From Bacillus sp. N13C7 (lineage in GTDB: Bacteria > Bacillota > Bacilli > Bacillales > Bacillaceae), in contig NZ_JALAMO010000005.1 of assembly GCF_026790065.1 (NCBI RefSeq), positions 248,001-312,000 on the forward strand: 64,000 nucleotides of DNA, given 5' to 3'. Below are positions 46,475 to 59,965 of this stretch, piece by piece. Made by a program: the position numbers and the translations under genes. Under the pieces are notes generated by a model. The model was not told the DNA's origin. It made no database searches and worked only from the letters and a program-made list of their open reading frames with translations. Positions within the stretch are counted from its first letter, which is position 1. The number at the start of each line of letters is the position of its first letter.

Positions 46475-47425
46475 TTATTTCCGCAAATTGCTGAAATAAC
46501 GAATGGCTTCCTGCTTATCTTTCTCAATTTGCTCTGTTAATTCTTTGATGCCATTGAATTTCCGCTCGCTCCGAATCCGTTTATACCATTCAATTTTTAT
46601 AGCGGCTCCGTATACATCCTGATCAAAATCAAACAGATTAACCTCAATTGAAGGCTGCTCCGGACGTTTTTCATAGAACGTCGGCTTATAGCCGATATTG
46701 CAAACGCCATTATAGACTTCGCCGTTCACTTCCGCTTTTACGGCATATACACCCGTCGGAGGAACGATATAGCTGTTATTTAAACCGATATTGGCTGTCG
46801 GAAACCCGATGGTCCGCCCTCTTTTATCACCGTGAATGACAATTCCTTTTATAAAATAAGGCTGTCCAAGCAGGACTTTCGCCAATTCCACATCACCGTT
46901 TTGAAGCGCGGTACGGATATACGAAGAACTGATTTTTTTATCCTGCTCCGTTAATTTTTCTACCATTGTGCACTCAGCTCTTCCGTCTAAATCATCCGGC
47001 ATGGTCTCCATGGTTCCCTTGCCGTATTTGCCATACGTAAAGTCAAAGCCTGCCACTGCGTGCTGCACATTAAGGCCGATGATATACTGGTCGATAAACT
47101 GCTTAGGAGAAAGAGAAGCAAACACTTCATTAAATTTAACGACATACAGAATCTCTGTGCCTAATTGTTCAATTTGGTTTATTTTGTCTTCAAGAGGCGT
47201 AATCAGATCCTTCGGCTCCTTATCCCTTCCTAAAACGTGAGAAGGATGGGGATGAAAGGTCATTACAGCAAGTGCCAGGCCTTTTTCTTCGGCTATTTGC
47301 TTCGCTGTGCCGATTACCTTTTGATGCCCGAGATGAACGCCGTCAAAATAGCCTAACGCCATCACTGATTTTGCTTGCTCCTCTTTTATTAAATGATGAG
47401 GATGTGTAATATGTATCGTCTTCAC
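46475..47425 (-). CDS. ribF: Bifunctional riboflavin kinase / FAD synthetase
   Basis: The 316-residue enzyme makes FMN from riboflavin and then FAD; in B. subtilis it is called ribC or ribFC. The N-terminal FAD synthetase domain has GYFDGVHLGHQKV (nucleotidyl transferase GxFDxxHxGH) and SSSYIRTAL. The C-terminal kinase domain has GDKRGRTIGFPTAN. It follows truB after about 20 bp. Confidence 0.97.
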   Translation of the reverse strand: MKTIHITHPHHLIKEEQAKSVMALGYFDGVHLGHQKVIGTAKQIAEEKGLALAVMTFHPHPSHVLGRDKEPKDLITPLEDKINQIEQLGTEILYVVKFNEVFASLSPKQFIDQYIIGLNVQHAVAGFDFTYGKYGKGTMETMPDDLDGRAECTMVEKLTEQDKKISSSYIRTALQNGDVELAKVLLGQPYFIKGIVIHGDKRGRTIGFPTANIGLNNSYIVPPTGVYAVKAEVNGEVYNGVCNIGYKPTFYEKRPEQPSIEVNLFDFDQDVYGAAIKIEWYKRIRSERKFNGIKELTEQIEKDKQEAIRYFSNLRK

Positions 47426-47443
47426 AGAACGGTCACCTTTTTT

Positions 47444-48373
47444 CTATTGTTCGCTTTTTTGCATCAATACTTTTGCCGGCTTTAACAGCCCTTTTTTTGC
47501 AGGATGGGGGAAATAGATCGCCAAACAGGTTCCGGATTCAGTAAAGACGGCAATTCGGTCTTCACTTGTCATCTCAGAAAACTGCTCGGGCGTCTCAAGC
47601 AAAGCCCCATTTTCTACTTTCTTAGCTAATGTATCACTTATGATCCATTTCGGCAAATGATTGAGCGCACGTTCAATAGGAACTGTATGCTCTTCCACGG
47701 TTCCGGATTGGGCTTGTGCTTCCAGTTCATCGAAGGTAAAGCATTCGTCGAGGGAAAAATCTCCGGATGCCGTCCGGATTAAATGAGACATATGAGCCGG
47801 ATATCCAAGCTTTTCTCCAATCATGACCGCCAGCGTCCTTACATAGGTGCCTTTTGAGCATGTCACTGTAAACCGGAAACTCGCTGTTTCTTCGCTATGC
47901 TTAATCCCTGTCGTCAGCTCAATGTCTTCAATGGTAATCATACGTTTTGGACGTTCTACTTCAATCCCTGCTCTGGCGTACTCGTATAATTTTTTGCCAT
48001 TTACTTTTACAGCGGAATACATAGGAGGAATTTGTTCTTGTTTTCCCTTTAAACTGTTTAACACCTTTTCTACTTCCGTTTTATCAATGTCTTGTTTGAC
48101 AGGCTTTCTTTCAACCGTTTCGCCAGTCTGATCCTCTGTTGTGGTTGAAAAGCCAAGCGTTATTTCCGCATCATACGTTTTTGACTTTTCAGTTAAGTAT
48201 TCGACAATTTTTGTGGCCCTTCCTACACAAATCGGAAGCACCCCTGACACTTCAGGATCGAGCGTTCCCGTATGTCCTACTTTTTTTGTTTTTAACAGTT
48301 TTCGGATCTTCATGACACAGTCGTGCGATGTCATGCCAACAGGTTTATGTAAAAGGAGAACTCCGTTAACCAT
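47444..48373 (-). CDS. truB: tRNA pseudouridine-55 synthase TruB
   Basis: TruB converts U55 in the T-arm of all tRNAs. The 309-residue protein has the catalytic Asp in GTLDPEVSGVLP and the YEYARAG-type motif II. It lies between rbfA and ribF in the nusA-infB operon. Confidence 0.97.
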   Translation of the reverse strand: MVNGVLLLHKPVGMTSHDCVMKIRKLLKTKKVGHTGTLDPEVSGVLPICVGRATKIVEYLTEKSKTYDAEITLGFSTTTEDQTGETVERKPVKQDIDKTEVEKVLNSLKGKQEQIPPMYSAVKVNGKKLYEYARAGIEVERPKRMITIEDIELTTGIKHSEETASFRFTVTCSKGTYVRTLAVMIGEKLGYPAHMSHLIRTASGDFSLDECFTFDELEAQAQSGTVEEHTVPIERALNHLPKWIISDTLAKKVENGALLETPEQFSEMTSEDRIAVFTESGTCLAIYFPHPAKKGLLKPAKVLMQKSEQ

Positions 48374-48456
48374 TTGTCTTTCACTCCTTCTTTTAAGCTT
48401 TTTTCTCTAAAAACGCAGAAAAGAGGACAGACGATATACGCCTATCCTCTCCATTT

Positions 48457-48810
48457 TTATTCAGATGGTTTCTCTGAATGTAATTCGTGAATCAGTGTTT
48501 CGATACGATTTCCGTAATCGATTGATTCATCGAACTCAAATTCAATTTCAGGCGTTTTTCGAAGTCTGATGCGGCTGCCGATTTCAGAACGGATAAATCC
48601 TTTCGCCTTTGCCAGCCCTTTCAGCGCTTCCTCCCGTTTTTTCTCGTCACCGAGAACCGAGATATACACCTTTGCAATTTGTAAATCACCTGATACACGT
48701 ACATCCGTTACTGTCAGAAAACCAATTCTCGGGTCCTTCAGCTTGCGGCTGATAATATCACCGAGTTCTTTTTTCATTTGCTCGCCGACACGGTTTGCTC
48801 TCATACTCAA
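48457..48810 (-). CDS. rbfA: Ribosome-binding factor A
   Basis: RbfA helps 16S rRNA processing and 30S maturation. The 117-residue KH-fold protein starts at TTG 48810 (L-S-M-R-A-N-R), 6 nt after GAGGTG; the internal ATG at 48804 is too far from that site. A longer open frame upstream overlaps ylxP on the other frame and is not used. Downstream is truB. Confidence 0.95.
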   Translation of the reverse strand: MSMRANRVGEQMKKELGDIISRKLKDPRIGFLTVTDVRVSGDLQIAKVYISVLGDEKKREEALKGLAKAKGFIRSEIGSRIRLRKTPEIEFEFDESIDYGNRIETLIHELHSEKPSE

Positions 48811-48826
48811 TTCAATCACCTCTAAG

Positions 48827-49105
48827 TTAAAACCACTCTGTTCTAGTGATCGTCCGTTCAATTTCAGGAAAAGAGTCGATAAACGCCAAAACACGCTGCA
48901 GCTCTTTTTCTGTTTGAACGCGAGAGGAAGAAACAGCGGCGATTCCGAAGCTGGTTCTTTGCCAAGTGTCCTGATAGCCAATCTCCGAAATCGAAACATT
49001 GAACTTATTTTGAACCCTGGTTAAGATCCGCTTCAGAACGGCACGCTTTTCTTTTAGTGATCCCGCATCATAAATGATGCATTCACACTCCGCAAATCCG
49101 ATCAC
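48827..49105 (-). CDS. ylxP: Conserved protein YlxP (DUF503)
   Basis: The 92-residue protein has a ferredoxin-like fold pattern ([36 protein letters not shown]) of the DUF503 family. It overlaps the infB stop codon by 4 bp, in keeping with coupling. It may act in 30S biogenesis given its neighbours, but no function is established from sequence. Confidence 0.93.
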   Translation of the reverse strand: MIGFAECECIIYDAGSLKEKRAVLKRILTRVQNKFNVSISEIGYQDTWQRTSFGIAAVSSSRVQTEKELQRVLAFIDSFPEIERTITRTEWF

Positions 49106-51249
49106 GTTCTTTCAATTTCCTGCATGACAAACGCTTCAAGGATGTCACCTTCACGAATGTCATTGTATTTCTTAATTGTAATACCACATTCATAGCCTTG
49201 TGAAACTTCTTTCACATCATCTTTAAAGCGTTTCAGAACGTCTACTTCGCCTTCGAAGATGACGACGCCGTCACGAATTAAACGGAGACCGCTGTCGCGC
49301 GTAATAGTTCCTTCAGTAACATATCCGCCGGCAATTGTACCAATTTTAGATACTTTGAATGTTTGGCGCACTTCTACTTGACCAATTACTTTTTCTTCAT
49401 ATTCAGGATCTAGCATACCTTTCATGGCAGCTTCAATCTCGTCAATTACTTTGTAAATGATACGGTGAAGACGAATATCTACATTTTCAGCTTCAGCCGT
49501 ACTCTTAGCATTTCCGTCCGGTCTCACATTAAACCCAATAACTATTGCATTGGAAGCAGATGCCAAGATAATGTCAGATTCAGTAATCGCGCCAACGCCG
49601 GTATGGATGATTTTCACTTTAACGCCTTCCACTTCAATTTTCTGAAGTGCAGCCGTTAAAGCTTCAGCAGATCCTTGAACGTCAGCTTTTACGATGAGGT
49701 TGATGTCTTTTACATCACCTTGTTTAATTTGCTCGAATAAGTCATCAAGACTGAGCTTCGCTTTATCACTGCGCTGCTCTTCAAGCTGTTTCGCAGCACG
49801 TGCTTCCCCGACAGAACGTGCTGTTTTTTCATCTTTAAAGACAAGGAATTGGTCTCCCGCTTGAGGGACATCGTTCAGACCGGTAATTTCAACCGGAGTT
49901 GACGGGCCGGCAGTTTTCACGCGGCGTCCAATGTCGTTGACCATTGCACGGACACGGCCAAAAGTATTGCCGACTACGATCGGATCTCCGACATGCAGTG
50001 TTCCAGTCTGTACGAGCAATGTCGCAACTGATCCTCTGCCTTTATCAAGTTCTGCTTCAATAACGGTTCCTTTTGCCTGACGGTTCGGATTCGCCTTCAG
50101 TTCCTCTACCTCACTGACAAGCAAAATCATTTCAACGAGTTCATCAATGCCTTTTCCAGTTAAAGCGGAAAGAGGCACAAAAATCGTTTCTCCGCCCCAG
50201 GCTTCAGGGACAAGTCCGTATTCCGTCAGTTCTTGCATTACACGGTCAGGATTTGCGGATTCTTTATCAATTTTATTCACAGCAACGATAATTGGAACCT
50301 CAGCTGCTTTTGCATGGTTAATCGCTTCTACTGTTTGCGGCATTACACCGTCATCGGCAGCTACAACGAGAATTGTAATATCAGTTACTTCTGCACCGCG
50401 TGCACGCATTGTTGTAAATGCGGCGTGTCCCGGAGTATCCAAGAACGTAATTTTTTTGCCGTTCTCTTCAATTTGGTAAGCACCGATATGCTGAGTGATT
50501 CCGCCTGCTTCTCCTTCAACAACCTTCGTTTTACGGATGCTGTCAAGAAGCGTCGTTTTCCCATGGTCAACGTGACCCATGATCGTCACGACAGGAGGAC
50601 GAATTTCAAGATCCTCTTCATTATCAGGCTCTTCGTATTTCTCCAATTCTGTTTCCTCAAGCACAATAACTTCTTCTGTTTCTACACCATATTCTGATGC
50701 AATGAGTTCAATTGTGTCCTTATCAAGCTCTTGGTTAATGGTAGCCATTACACCAAGAAGCATCAGCTTTTTAATAATTTCTGAAGGCTCTTTGCCAAGC
50801 TCTTCAGCCAGTGCACCGACAGTTAAAGTACCGGAGAACGTAATTTTCTCAGGAAGCTCTTTTTTCGGCTTTACAGGCTTTTGCTGATATTGGTTTTTAT
50901 TGTTGTTGTTGCGTTTATTTTTTTTGTTGTTGTTATTTTTCTTGTTTTTGTTAAATTGATTATTCTGCACGTCATTCTTCTTTCCGTCTCGAATTTTATT
51001 TGGTTGATTTCCAGCTGATTGCTGATTAATCCCTTGCGGCTGTTTGTTTTTGTTCGTTTCTGCAGGCTTTTGAGATTTAGCGGCTGCGCCGCCTTTTTTA
51101 TATTTGGCATCAAGCTGTTTAATGGCCTTTTCTTCAAGCATGGCCATGTGATTATTCACTTCTAAATCCATGTTTTTCAGTGCGGTCAAAATTTCCTTAC
51201 TTGAAACATTTAACGCTTTTGCATATTCGTATACTCTCATTTTAGCCAT
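49102..51249 (-). CDS. infB: Translation initiation factor IF-2
   Basis: IF-2 is a GTPase placing fMet-tRNA on the 30S subunit. The 715-residue protein has an N-terminal IF2N domain ([20 protein letters not shown]), a strongly Asn/Lys-rich linker (about residues 90-125), a second IF2N-like part and the G domain with [21 protein letters not shown] and NKID, then beta-barrel domains. An internal Met gives a shorter form in B. subtilis; I did not assign its start. Confidence 0.98.
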   Translation of the reverse strand: MAKMRVYEYAKALNVSSKEILTALKNMDLEVNNHMAMLEEKAIKQLDAKYKKGGAAAKSQKPAETNKNKQPQGINQQSAGNQPNKIRDGKKNDVQNNQFNKNKKNNNNKKNKRNNNNKNQYQQKPVKPKKELPEKITFSGTLTVGALAEELGKEPSEIIKKLMLLGVMATINQELDKDTIELIASEYGVETEEVIVLEETELEKYEEPDNEEDLEIRPPVVTIMGHVDHGKTTLLDSIRKTKVVEGEAGGITQHIGAYQIEENGKKITFLDTPGHAAFTTMRARGAEVTDITILVVAADDGVMPQTVEAINHAKAAEVPIIVAVNKIDKESANPDRVMQELTEYGLVPEAWGGETIFVPLSALTGKGIDELVEMILLVSEVEELKANPNRQAKGTVIEAELDKGRGSVATLLVQTGTLHVGDPIVVGNTFGRVRAMVNDIGRRVKTAGPSTPVEITGLNDVPQAGDQFLVFKDEKTARSVGEARAAKQLEEQRSDKAKLSLDDLFEQIKQGDVKDINLIVKADVQGSAEALTAALQKIEVEGVKVKIIHTGVGAITESDIILASASNAIVIGFNVRPDGNAKSTAEAENVDIRLHRIIYKVIDEIEAAMKGMLDPEYEEKVIGQVEVRQTFKVSKIGTIAGGYVTEGTITRDSGLRLIRDGVVIFEGEVDVLKRFKDDVKEVSQGYECGITIKKYNDIREGDILEAFVMQEIERT

Positions 51250-51268
51250 TCGTTCACCCCCAAAAATA

Positions 51269-51571
51269 TTAATCGAGCAAGCTGATCAGCTTATTCGCAA
51301 AACCTTGGTCAGTGACGGCGACAACGACACGGGCTTCTTTACCGATAGAGCGTCCAAGAACCGCGCGACTCTCGACTTTTTTATAAGGGACTTTATAATA
51401 ATTGCACTTGTCAGTTACTTTTTTCGCTGTGTTAGAAGATGCATCCTCTGTAAGCAGGACAAGCTTTGCACGCGCATTCCTGATTTCTTTAATTACCAAG
51501 TCCTCGCCTGACACGACCTTACGAGCTCGATTGGCCAGACCCAGCAAGGGAAACCATTCCATTCCAGACAT
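51269..51571 (-). CDS. ylxQ: L7Ae-family RNA-binding protein YlxQ
   Basis: The 100-residue protein has the L7Ae/L30e fold ([31 protein letters not shown]) and probably binds k-turn RNA. It lies between rnpM and infB with 1-20 bp gaps, so it is within the nusA-infB operon. The target is unknown. Confidence 0.94.
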   Translation of the reverse strand: MSGMEWFPLLGLANRARKVVSGEDLVIKEIRNARAKLVLLTEDASSNTAKKVTDKCNYYKVPYKKVESRAVLGRSIGKEARVVVAVTDQGFANKLISLLD

Positions 51572-51572
51572 T

Positions 51573-51848
51573 TTATTTTTTCACCTTTTCCGCCAGCTCC
51601 AGCAATTCTTCGAAAATCTGGTCATCGATTTGTGATTGAAATTGATTTTGCAAAGTGTTTTTCTTTTTTGCTGCTAAGATGCACTCTTTATCAAGCGTTA
51701 AATAAGCACCCCGTCCGTTCTTTTTTCCGGTCGGGTCTACTGAGATTTCGCCTTCTTTCGAACGTACAACTCGGATCAGTTCCTTTTTAGGCTTCATTTC
51801 ACCAGTCACTACACATTTGCGTAACGGGATCTTCTTGTGTTTATTCAC
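51573..51848 (-). CDS. rnpM: RNase P modulator RnpM (YlxR)
   Basis: The 91-residue protein has the YlxR-family core [17 protein letters not shown] and [11 protein letters not shown]. YlxR has recently been described as an RNA-binding protein that associates with RNase P RNA and modulates it. The gene is next to nusA and ylxQ. Confidence 0.94.
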   Translation of the reverse strand: MNKHKKIPLRKCVVTGEMKPKKELIRVVRSKEGEISVDPTGKKNGRGAYLTLDKECILAAKKKNTLQNQFQSQIDDQIFEELLELAEKVKK

Positions 51849-51861
51849 CTAAGGTCACCTC

Positions 51862-52980
51862 TTATTCATCCGATTCAGCAGTTTCAGGCTCCGTAAAGAG
51901 CGGCTCATCGTCTTCTTCTTCAAGTTCTCTCGGATAGATTCCAAGTTCTCTCGCGTCCGTTTCGCTCTTAATATCAATCTTCCAGCCTGTCAGTTTAGCA
52001 GCTAAGCGTGCGTTTTGTCCTCTTTTGCCAATCGCCAGAGACAGCTGGTAATCAGGAACAATAACAGTTGTCGCTTTTTCTTCTTCATTTACGATGACAT
52101 CCAGCACTTTCGAAGGGCTGAGTGCATTCGCGACAAATTCTACAGGATCACTGGACCAGTTGACAATGTCAATTTTTTCACCTTTTAATTCATTGACGAT
52201 CGCCTGAACACGCTGGCCTTTAGGGCCTACGCATGAGCCGACAGGGTCCACGTCAGGATCATCGGTGCGGACAGAAATTTTTGAACGGTCGCCGGCTTCT
52301 CTGGCAACAGATTTCAGCTCGACAGTTCCATCATAAATTTCAGGCACTTCAATTTCAAACAAACGCTTTAACAGGCCTGGATGTGTTCTTGACACATAAA
52401 TCTGCGGGCCCTTCGTCGTTTTCTCTACTTTTGTGATATATACCTTAATGCGGTCATGAGGCTTGTAGGTTTCATTTGGCATTTGCTCATTAACAGGCAG
52501 CAAGGCTTCTATTTTTCCTAAAGACACGTAAATAAACTTATTGTCCAGACGCTGGACGATACCTGTCATGATGTCTTCTTCACGGTCGATAAATTCAGAA
52601 TAAATCACACCGCGCTCAGCTTCGCGCACACGCTGTGTAACGACCTGCTTCGCTGTTTGAGCAGCTATACGCCCGAAATCCTTAGGTGTTACTTCGATTT
52701 CGACGACGTCGCCGACCATATATTCCGGGTGGATGCCCTGCGCCTCTTCAATAGAGATCTCTAGTCTTTGGTCGTATACTTCGTCAACGACATCTTTTCT
52801 TGCAAATACACGGATGGAGCCAGTTTCACGGTTTAAATCCACCCGTACATTTTGCGCTTGATTAAAATTCCGCTTATAAGCAGAAATTAACGCAGCTTCG
52901 ATTGCTTCAATGATAATTTCTTTACTGATGCCTTTTTCTTTTTCAAGAATCGTGAGAGCATCTAATAATTCACTGCTCAT
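51862..52980 (-). CDS. nusA: Transcription termination/antitermination factor NusA
   Basis: NusA binds RNA polymerase and stimulates pausing and intrinsic termination. The 372-residue protein has the N-terminal domain, an S1 domain (about residues 135-200) and KH1/KH2 domains with VGPKGQRV and [11 protein letters not shown], ending in an acidic tail. It lacks the C-terminal acidic repeats found in some proteobacteria. It lies between rimP and rnpM in the operon. Confidence 0.98.
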   Translation of the reverse strand: MSSELLDALTILEKEKGISKEIIIEAIEAALISAYKRNFNQAQNVRVDLNRETGSIRVFARKDVVDEVYDQRLEISIEEAQGIHPEYMVGDVVEIEVTPKDFGRIAAQTAKQVVTQRVREAERGVIYSEFIDREEDIMTGIVQRLDNKFIYVSLGKIEALLPVNEQMPNETYKPHDRIKVYITKVEKTTKGPQIYVSRTHPGLLKRLFEIEVPEIYDGTVELKSVAREAGDRSKISVRTDDPDVDPVGSCVGPKGQRVQAIVNELKGEKIDIVNWSSDPVEFVANALSPSKVLDVIVNEEEKATTVIVPDYQLSLAIGKRGQNARLAAKLTGWKIDIKSETDARELGIYPRELEEEDDEPLFTEPETAESDE

Positions 52981-53014
52981 TTAACGGTCTCCCCCCTTAA
53001 AACATTTGTATTCA

Positions 53015-53485
53015 TTAGAATGTAACAGCTAATCTTGCATTAGCTATCTTGTCATACGGAATATTGATCCGTTTCTTTCTTGTTTTGATCGTGATCTCAA
53101 CTGTCACTGTTTGTCCATCAAATTCAGCCAGTTCACCTTCAAACACTTTCACGCCTTCAATAGGCTCATACGTCTTAATGTACACGTTTTTTCCTAGTGA
53201 TTTTTCGAAATCGGCTTTTTTCTTTAGCGGACGCTCAGCTCCTGGAGATGAGACTTCAAGAAAGTAATTTTGGCTGATTGGGTCTACCTCATCAAGCTTT
53301 TCGCTTAAAGCTTCGCTTACTTTGGCACATTCCTCAATATCCACACCGTCATCGGAATCAATAAACACGCGAAGGAACCAGCTTTGACCCTCTTTGACAA
53401 ATTCAATGTCAACGAGTTCCAGCTGAAGGCTGTCTACGATTGGCTGAGCCATTTCTTGAACGGTGTCAGTCACTTTTTTGCTCAT
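53015..53485 (-). CDS. rimP: Ribosome maturation factor RimP
   Basis: RimP (formerly YlxS) helps assemble the 30S subunit. The 156-residue protein has the two-domain RimP pattern ([19 protein letters not shown] and [15 protein letters not shown]). It is the first gene of the rimP-nusA-rnpM-ylxQ-infB-ylxP-rbfA-truB-ribF operon. The leader region has a strong promoter, and a terminator-like hairpin lies in front of it. Confidence 0.97.
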   Translation of the reverse strand: MSKKVTDTVQEMAQPIVDSLQLELVDIEFVKEGQSWFLRVFIDSDDGVDIEECAKVSEALSEKLDEVDPISQNYFLEVSSPGAERPLKKKADFEKSLGKNVYIKTYEPIEGVKVFEGELAEFDGQTVTVEITIKTRKKRINIPYDKIANARLAVTF

Positions 53486-53660
53486 GTTCTTCCTCCTTGT
53501 GCTGTCGATCTCATATTCGTCTCGTCACTCTGCATAAAAACCCTGCTTCAAAAGAGCAGGGGCTAAAAAGTAAACGATGAACATGTCGAGACAAAATTCT
53601 CTTGTTCAATACAAAAGAGCGGGTTTCCCCACTCTTTGCCTCGGTAATCGTTAGCATTTC
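53486..53660 (-). ncRNA. rimP leader with internal intrinsic terminator (attenuator)
   Basis: The ~175-nt leader contains an upstream hairpin AAAGAG-GGG/CCC-CTCTTT (about 53612-53636) and a full intrinsic terminator, CCTGCT/AGCAGG followed by TTTTTATG on the minus strand (53536-53561), about 50 nt before the rimP start. TTTGTCTCG (about 53590) could pair with CGAGACGAA (about 53520), enclosing the terminator. A RimP leader was proposed computationally for Bacilli, and this looks like it. The signal sensed is unknown. Confidence 0.6.
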
Positions 53661-53667
53661 CAATAAA

Positions 53668-53696
53668 ACTATACCATAACCATATTTTTATTGCAA
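53668..53696 (-). promoter_or_regulatory. SigA promoter of the rimP-nusA-infB operon
   Basis: On the minus strand TTGCAA (53696-53691) and TATAGT (53673-53668) are 17 bp apart. The predicted start is near 53660. Confidence 0.75.
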
Positions 53697-53781
53697 ATGG
53701 ATATACGCTTACCTTCATACCTAAGCAAATGACAGAAACTCTAATGTTACGATGGCACTTTTTTCGCTTATGTATGCATAG

Positions 53782-53810
53782 AAGCAGAATTTCCAGGAGA
53801 AATTCTGCTT
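53782..53810 (-). terminator. Stem-loop after polC
   Basis: AAGCAGAATTTC and GAAATTCTGCTT form a 12-bp stem with a 5-nt loop starting 6 bp after the polC stop codon. The T tract after it is poor on the minus strand, so it may act as a weak terminator or RNA-stability element. Confidence 0.55.
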
Positions 53811-53816
53811 TCCTTG

Positions 53817-56800
53817 TTAGAACAGTGACAATTGGTTTTGATCAGGCAGTGATTCCAGACAGCCGTGACGATCTAGATACTCTAAAATCGTTTTCGACAC
53901 TTTCCCTCTCTTTTGCAAATCTTCTTTTGAGAGGAATTCGCCTTCTTCACGAGCCTTTACAATGTTCAATGCAGCGTTCGTTCCTAATCCAGGTATGGAG
54001 TTAAACGGCGGGATAAGACTGTTGCCGTCAATAATAAACTCTGTAGCGCTGGAGCGGTATAAATCGACTTTTTGGAATGAATAGCCTCTCTCACACATTT
54101 CAAGCGCTAACTCTAAAACAGTGAGAAGGTTTTTTTCCTTCGGTGAAGCGTCAAGCCCTTTAGAGTTAATATCCTCCATTACTGCTTTGATAGCTGTAGA
54201 ACCCTTAATCATTGTATCGATATCAAAGTCGTCTGCGCGAACTGTAAAATAAGCCGCATAATATAATAGCGCGTGATGCACTTTAAAGTAAGCAATGCGG
54301 ACAGCCATTAATACATAAGCTGCGGCGTGGGCTTTCGGGAACATGTATTTAATCTTTTTACAAGAATCAATATACCAGTCTGGGACATTGTTATTTTTCA
54401 TTTCTTCTTCCCATTCAGGCGTCAGCCCTTTTCCTTTACGCACAAATTCCATGATTTTAAAGGCAAGGGACGGCTCAAGGCCTTGATAGATTAAATAAAC
54501 CATAATGTCATCACGGCAGCCGATAACCTCACTCAGCTCACAAATATTATTGTGGATGAGCTCTTGCGCATTGCCGAGCCATACATCAGTTCCGTGAGAC
54601 AAGCCTGAAATCTGAACGAGCTCGGAAAACGTTGTCGGCTTTGTATCTTCAAGCATCTGACGGACAAACCGGGTTCCGAATTCAGGAATTCCAAGGGTGC
54701 CCGTTTTGCAGCCGATCTGCTCTTCTGTCACACCGAGTGATTCGGTTCCCTGGAAGATCTTCATTACTTCCGGATCATCCGTTGGAATCGTTTTCGGGTC
54801 AATTCCGCTTAAGTCTTGAAGCATCCGAATGACGGTCGGGTCATCGTGTCCGAGAATATCGAGTTTTAACAGGTTATCATGGATGGAGTGGAAATCAAAA
54901 TGAGTCGTTTTCCATTCTGAACCCGTGGCATCTGCCGGGAACTGTATCGGTGAAAAATCATAAATATCCATATAATCCGGAACTACGATAATCCCCCCAG
55001 GGTGCTGACCAGTCGTGCGTTTAACACCTGTACATCCCTGTACAAGCCGATCAACTTCGGCCCCGCGCATGTGAAGGTTATTGTCTCCGGCATAGCCTTT
55101 TACATAACCGTAAGCAGTTTTTTCTGCGACTGTGCCTATTGTTCCTGCACGATACACATTGTCTTCCCCGAACAATACTTTTGTGTAATTGTGTGCCTGC
55201 GGCTGATATTCCCCTGAGAAGTTCAAATCAATATCAGGTACTTTGTCCCCTTTAAATCCTAAGAACGTTTCAAACGGGATATCGTGGCCGTCTTTTTTCA
55301 AAGCCGTTCCGCAATGAGGGCATGTCTTATCAGGCAGGTCAAAACCGGAACCGACAGAACCGTCATTAAAGAACTCAGAATGCTGGCACTCTGGACAAAC
55401 ATAGTGCGGCGGCAGCGGGTTTACCTCAGTAATCTCAGTAAGCGTCGCAACTAATGAAGATCCTACGGAACCACGGGAACCAACGAGATACCCGTCATCT
55501 AGTGAACGTTTTACAAGTTTGTGAGAGATCAAGTAAATAACAGCAAATCCGTGGCCAATGATACTCTTTAACTCTTTTTCAATCCGCGCTTCGACAATTT
55601 CAGGAAGCTCTTCCCCGTAAATGCTTCTTGCGCGCTGATAGCTCATTTCTCTGATCTCTTCATCGGCGCCTTCGATTTTCGGTGTATACAAGTCATCTTT
55701 AATCGGCTTGATGTCATCAACTAAAGAAGCAACCTTTTGGGTATTGGTGACTACGATCTCCTTCGCTTTTTCTTCGCCTAAGAAAGAAAAAGCTTCAAGC
55801 ATTTCGTCTGTCGTTCTAAAATGCACTTTCGGCAGCTCATGCCTGTTTAGCGGATTGGCCCCGCCTTGTGAGGATATTAAAATCTTTCTGTAGATTTTAT
55901 CCTCATCATTCAAGTAATGAACATTCCCCGTGGCTACAACCGGTTTATTAAGCTTTTCACCCAGTTTCGTGATATTCGCAATGATTTCTTTCAGCGCTTT
56001 TTCATCGCGGACCAGTTCAAGCTCCAGCAAGTGACGGTACACTTCTGGCGGCTGAACCTCAAGGTAATCATAGAATGACGCGATATCTTCCACCTCTTCA
56101 GGCGATTTTTGCATCATTCCCTCAAAAACCTCTCCCCTGTCACAGGCAGAACCGATCAGAAGCCCTTCCCTGTATTTTTCAAGCTGAGATCTTGGAATGC
56201 GAGGCACTCTGTAAAAATAATGAATATGAGAAAGTGACACAAGCTTAAATAAATTTTTAAGCCCCGTGCTGTTCACGGCAAGTAAAGTTGCATGATACGG
56301 TCTTGATCTTTGATAAGCATTGGACTGACCCATATTTTCATTCAGCTCATCATGGTACTGAATACCTTTTTCAGCTGCGTCTTTCAGCATTTTCAGAAGC
56401 AAATAAGCGGTTGCCTCAGTATCGTAAATTGCACGGTGATGCTGGGTGAGTTCGATATCAAACTTTTTACAAAGTGTGTTCAACCGGTGGTTCTTAAATT
56501 CCGGATAGAGAAAACGGCCAAGCTCAAGCGTATCAATAACTGGATTTTTGGCTTTTTCGACTTCAAGAAGCTTTTTATAGGCTACATTTAAGAACCCCAT
56601 ATCAAAGCTTGCATTATGGGCGACAAGGATATCATCGCCGACCCACTCTCTAAACTCTCTAATTACATCTACAACATCCGGAGCGTCGCGAAGCATATCA
56701 TCAGTGATGCCGGTCAGCTCTATGATTGTGGCGGAAAGCGGACGATGCGGGTTTGCAAACGCCTCAAATTTATCAATAATTTCTCCGCCTTTTACTTTTA

Positions 56801-58130
56801 CTGCAGCCAGCTCAATGATGGTATCGTATACAGCAGACAGCCCCGTCGTCTCTACGTCAAAAACAACATATGTTTCTTCTTCGAGCAGACGATGTGCGGC
56901 ATTATAAGCAATTGGCACGCCATCATCCACGAGATTCGCTTCCATCCCGTAAATCATTTTAATCCCATGCTTTTTGGCGGCAGAATATGCATCAGGGAAG
57001 GATTGGACGACAGCATGGTCAGTCAAAGCGATGGCCTCATGCCCCCATTTTTTCGCCTGTTCGACAAGCTTTCCGATACCCGTAACAGCATCCATTTGGC
57101 TCATTGGGGAATGAAGATGCAATTCCACTCTTTTTTCTCCTTCTGGTGCCGTGTCCTCACGGGTTTTCGCCTTTATTTCATTAACGTCATTTGCGATCAT
57201 GACAAGATCTCTGACAAAAGTGTCATTTTGAATGCTTCCGCGTGCTTTTACCCACATTCCTTTTTTCAGAGACTTCATCAGTGCCGCATCTTCTTTTTCA
57301 CGTGCAAACATTTTGATTAAGATACTATTTGTGTAGTCTGTAATTTTGAAGATGCACAGCGTGCGTCCGCTTTTCAGCTCTCTGGTCTCCACATCAAATA
57401 CATAACCCTGAACCGTAATTCTCCGTTCTTCGTCCATGATGCTGTCAAGTGTCCGGATTTCTTCGCTATCTTTAATTTGATAGCCGATAACAAGAGGGCC
57501 TGATGGCGCTTGTTCTTCATCACTTTCTTTATCTTTCTTCTCCATTTCAATCAGCGCCTGCATGGCCCGCTCTTGGTCTTCTGCAAGCTTTTGTTCCCGA
57601 AACTTTTGAACTTCTTGCTCGGATATAAATATTTCAGCATCTAGCTGAAGGTCCGGGAAACCAAATTGACGGTAGCCCGCTTGAATCATGGAACTGTATT
57701 TGTTCTTAAGAGCAGCCGCTTCCGTATCTGTTTTTGTTTTGACAATCAGTTTATTGCCCTTCAGTTTCGGTTTTTGCTGGTTTAAGAGACTGATAATCGG
57801 CGGCGAAATGCCTTGCAGTTCTTCAATGCAGCGTGACCAGTAGTCTTGTACAAGACTTTCGGTGACCTCTGTATCTTGCACTTCAATTGAAGATGTCACT
57901 TTTGCAATGTGAGCAAACGATTGCGTCAGCCTCGTTGTTAATGTGTCATATATTTGAAAAGGCAGCAAAGATTTAAATTGAAAATGAAAATGCCAAGACT
58001 TAGAGGCTTTGTGTATCGTCAGCTTTTTAATCTCGCCATCTTCAAAGTATGTCATGAAGGTATCATCTGTCATATTAATCTGCTGCAGAAGAATTTGAAA
58101 CTGCCTTCTGTTGACTGATAACTGTTCCAT
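53817..58130 (-). CDS. polC: DNA polymerase III alpha subunit, PolC type
   Basis: PolC is the main replicative polymerase of low-GC Gram-positive bacteria. The 1437-residue protein has an N-terminal domain, an OB fold (about residues 235-320), a split PHP domain ([23 protein letters not shown]), an embedded DEDD proofreading exonuclease beginning [11 protein letters not shown] (about residue 420), a four-Cys zinc module ([10 protein letters not shown] and CPHCG) and the polymerase core with PDIDLNF. The C-terminal QNQLSLF is a beta-clamp-binding motif. Confidence 0.98.
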   Translation of the reverse strand: MEQLSVNRRQFQILLQQINMTDDTFMTYFEDGEIKKLTIHKASKSWHFHFQFKSLLPFQIYDTLTTRLTQSFAHIAKVTSSIEVQDTEVTESLVQDYWSRCIEELQGISPPIISLLNQQKPKLKGNKLIVKTKTDTEAAALKNKYSSMIQAGYRQFGFPDLQLDAEIFISEQEVQKFREQKLAEDQERAMQALIEMEKKDKESDEEQAPSGPLVIGYQIKDSEEIRTLDSIMDEERRITVQGYVFDVETRELKSGRTLCIFKITDYTNSILIKMFAREKEDAALMKSLKKGMWVKARGSIQNDTFVRDLVMIANDVNEIKAKTREDTAPEGEKRVELHLHSPMSQMDAVTGIGKLVEQAKKWGHEAIALTDHAVVQSFPDAYSAAKKHGIKMIYGMEANLVDDGVPIAYNAAHRLLEEETYVVFDVETTGLSAVYDTIIELAAVKVKGGEIIDKFEAFANPHRPLSATIIELTGITDDMLRDAPDVVDVIREFREWVGDDILVAHNASFDMGFLNVAYKKLLEVEKAKNPVIDTLELGRFLYPEFKNHRLNTLCKKFDIELTQHHRAIYDTEATAYLLLKMLKDAAEKGIQYHDELNENMGQSNAYQRSRPYHATLLAVNSTGLKNLFKLVSLSHIHYFYRVPRIPRSQLEKYREGLLIGSACDRGEVFEGMMQKSPEEVEDIASFYDYLEVQPPEVYRHLLELELVRDEKALKEIIANITKLGEKLNKPVVATGNVHYLNDEDKIYRKILISSQGGANPLNRHELPKVHFRTTDEMLEAFSFLGEEKAKEIVVTNTQKVASLVDDIKPIKDDLYTPKIEGADEEIREMSYQRARSIYGEELPEIVEARIEKELKSIIGHGFAVIYLISHKLVKRSLDDGYLVGSRGSVGSSLVATLTEITEVNPLPPHYVCPECQHSEFFNDGSVGSGFDLPDKTCPHCGTALKKDGHDIPFETFLGFKGDKVPDIDLNFSGEYQPQAHNYTKVLFGEDNVYRAGTIGTVAEKTAYGYVKGYAGDNNLHMRGAEVDRLVQGCTGVKRTTGQHPGGIIVVPDYMDIYDFSPIQFPADATGSEWKTTHFDFHSIHDNLLKLDILGHDDPTVIRMLQDLSGIDPKTIPTDDPEVMKIFQGTESLGVTEEQIGCKTGTLGIPEFGTRFVRQMLEDTKPTTFSELVQISGLSHGTDVWLGNAQELIHNNICELSEVIGCRDDIMVYLIYQGLEPSLAFKIMEFVRKGKGLTPEWEEEMKNNNVPDWYIDSCKKIKYMFPKAHAAAYVLMAVRIAYFKVHHALLYYAAYFTVRADDFDIDTMIKGSTAIKAVMEDINSKGLDASPKEKNLLTVLELALEMCERGYSFQKVDLYRSSATEFIIDGNSLIPPFNSIPGLGTNAALNIVKAREEGEFLSKEDLQKRGKVSKTILEYLDRHGCLESLPDQNQLSLF

Positions 58131-58164
58131 TCAGACAGTATCCCTCCCTAAAAACATCATAAGT

Positions 58165-58193
58165 GAAGGTACCTCAGGCAATGAGGTACCTTC
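58165..58193. repeat. 12-bp inverted repeat between proS and polC
   Basis: GAAGGTACCTCA (58165-58176) and TGAGGTACCTTC (58182-58193) form a perfect 12-bp stem with a 5-nt loop. The minus strand has no immediate T tract; the plus strand continues TATTATTTCTATTTT. It is probably the terminator of proS or a regulatory element of polC. Confidence 0.55.
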
Positions 58194-58238
58194 TATTATT
58201 TCTATTTTAACATGTTTTTTGATAAATCGTTATGGTGA

Positions 58239-59954
<1,716 letters not shown>

Positions 59955-59965
59955 TTACTTTTCGT

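Noticed and set aside
56616-57320. Long plus-strand open frame (234 codons) within polC
   Set aside because: It is antisense to the exonuclease and PHP region of polC, whose protein reading is intact and conserved. It has no family features and no ribosome binding site.
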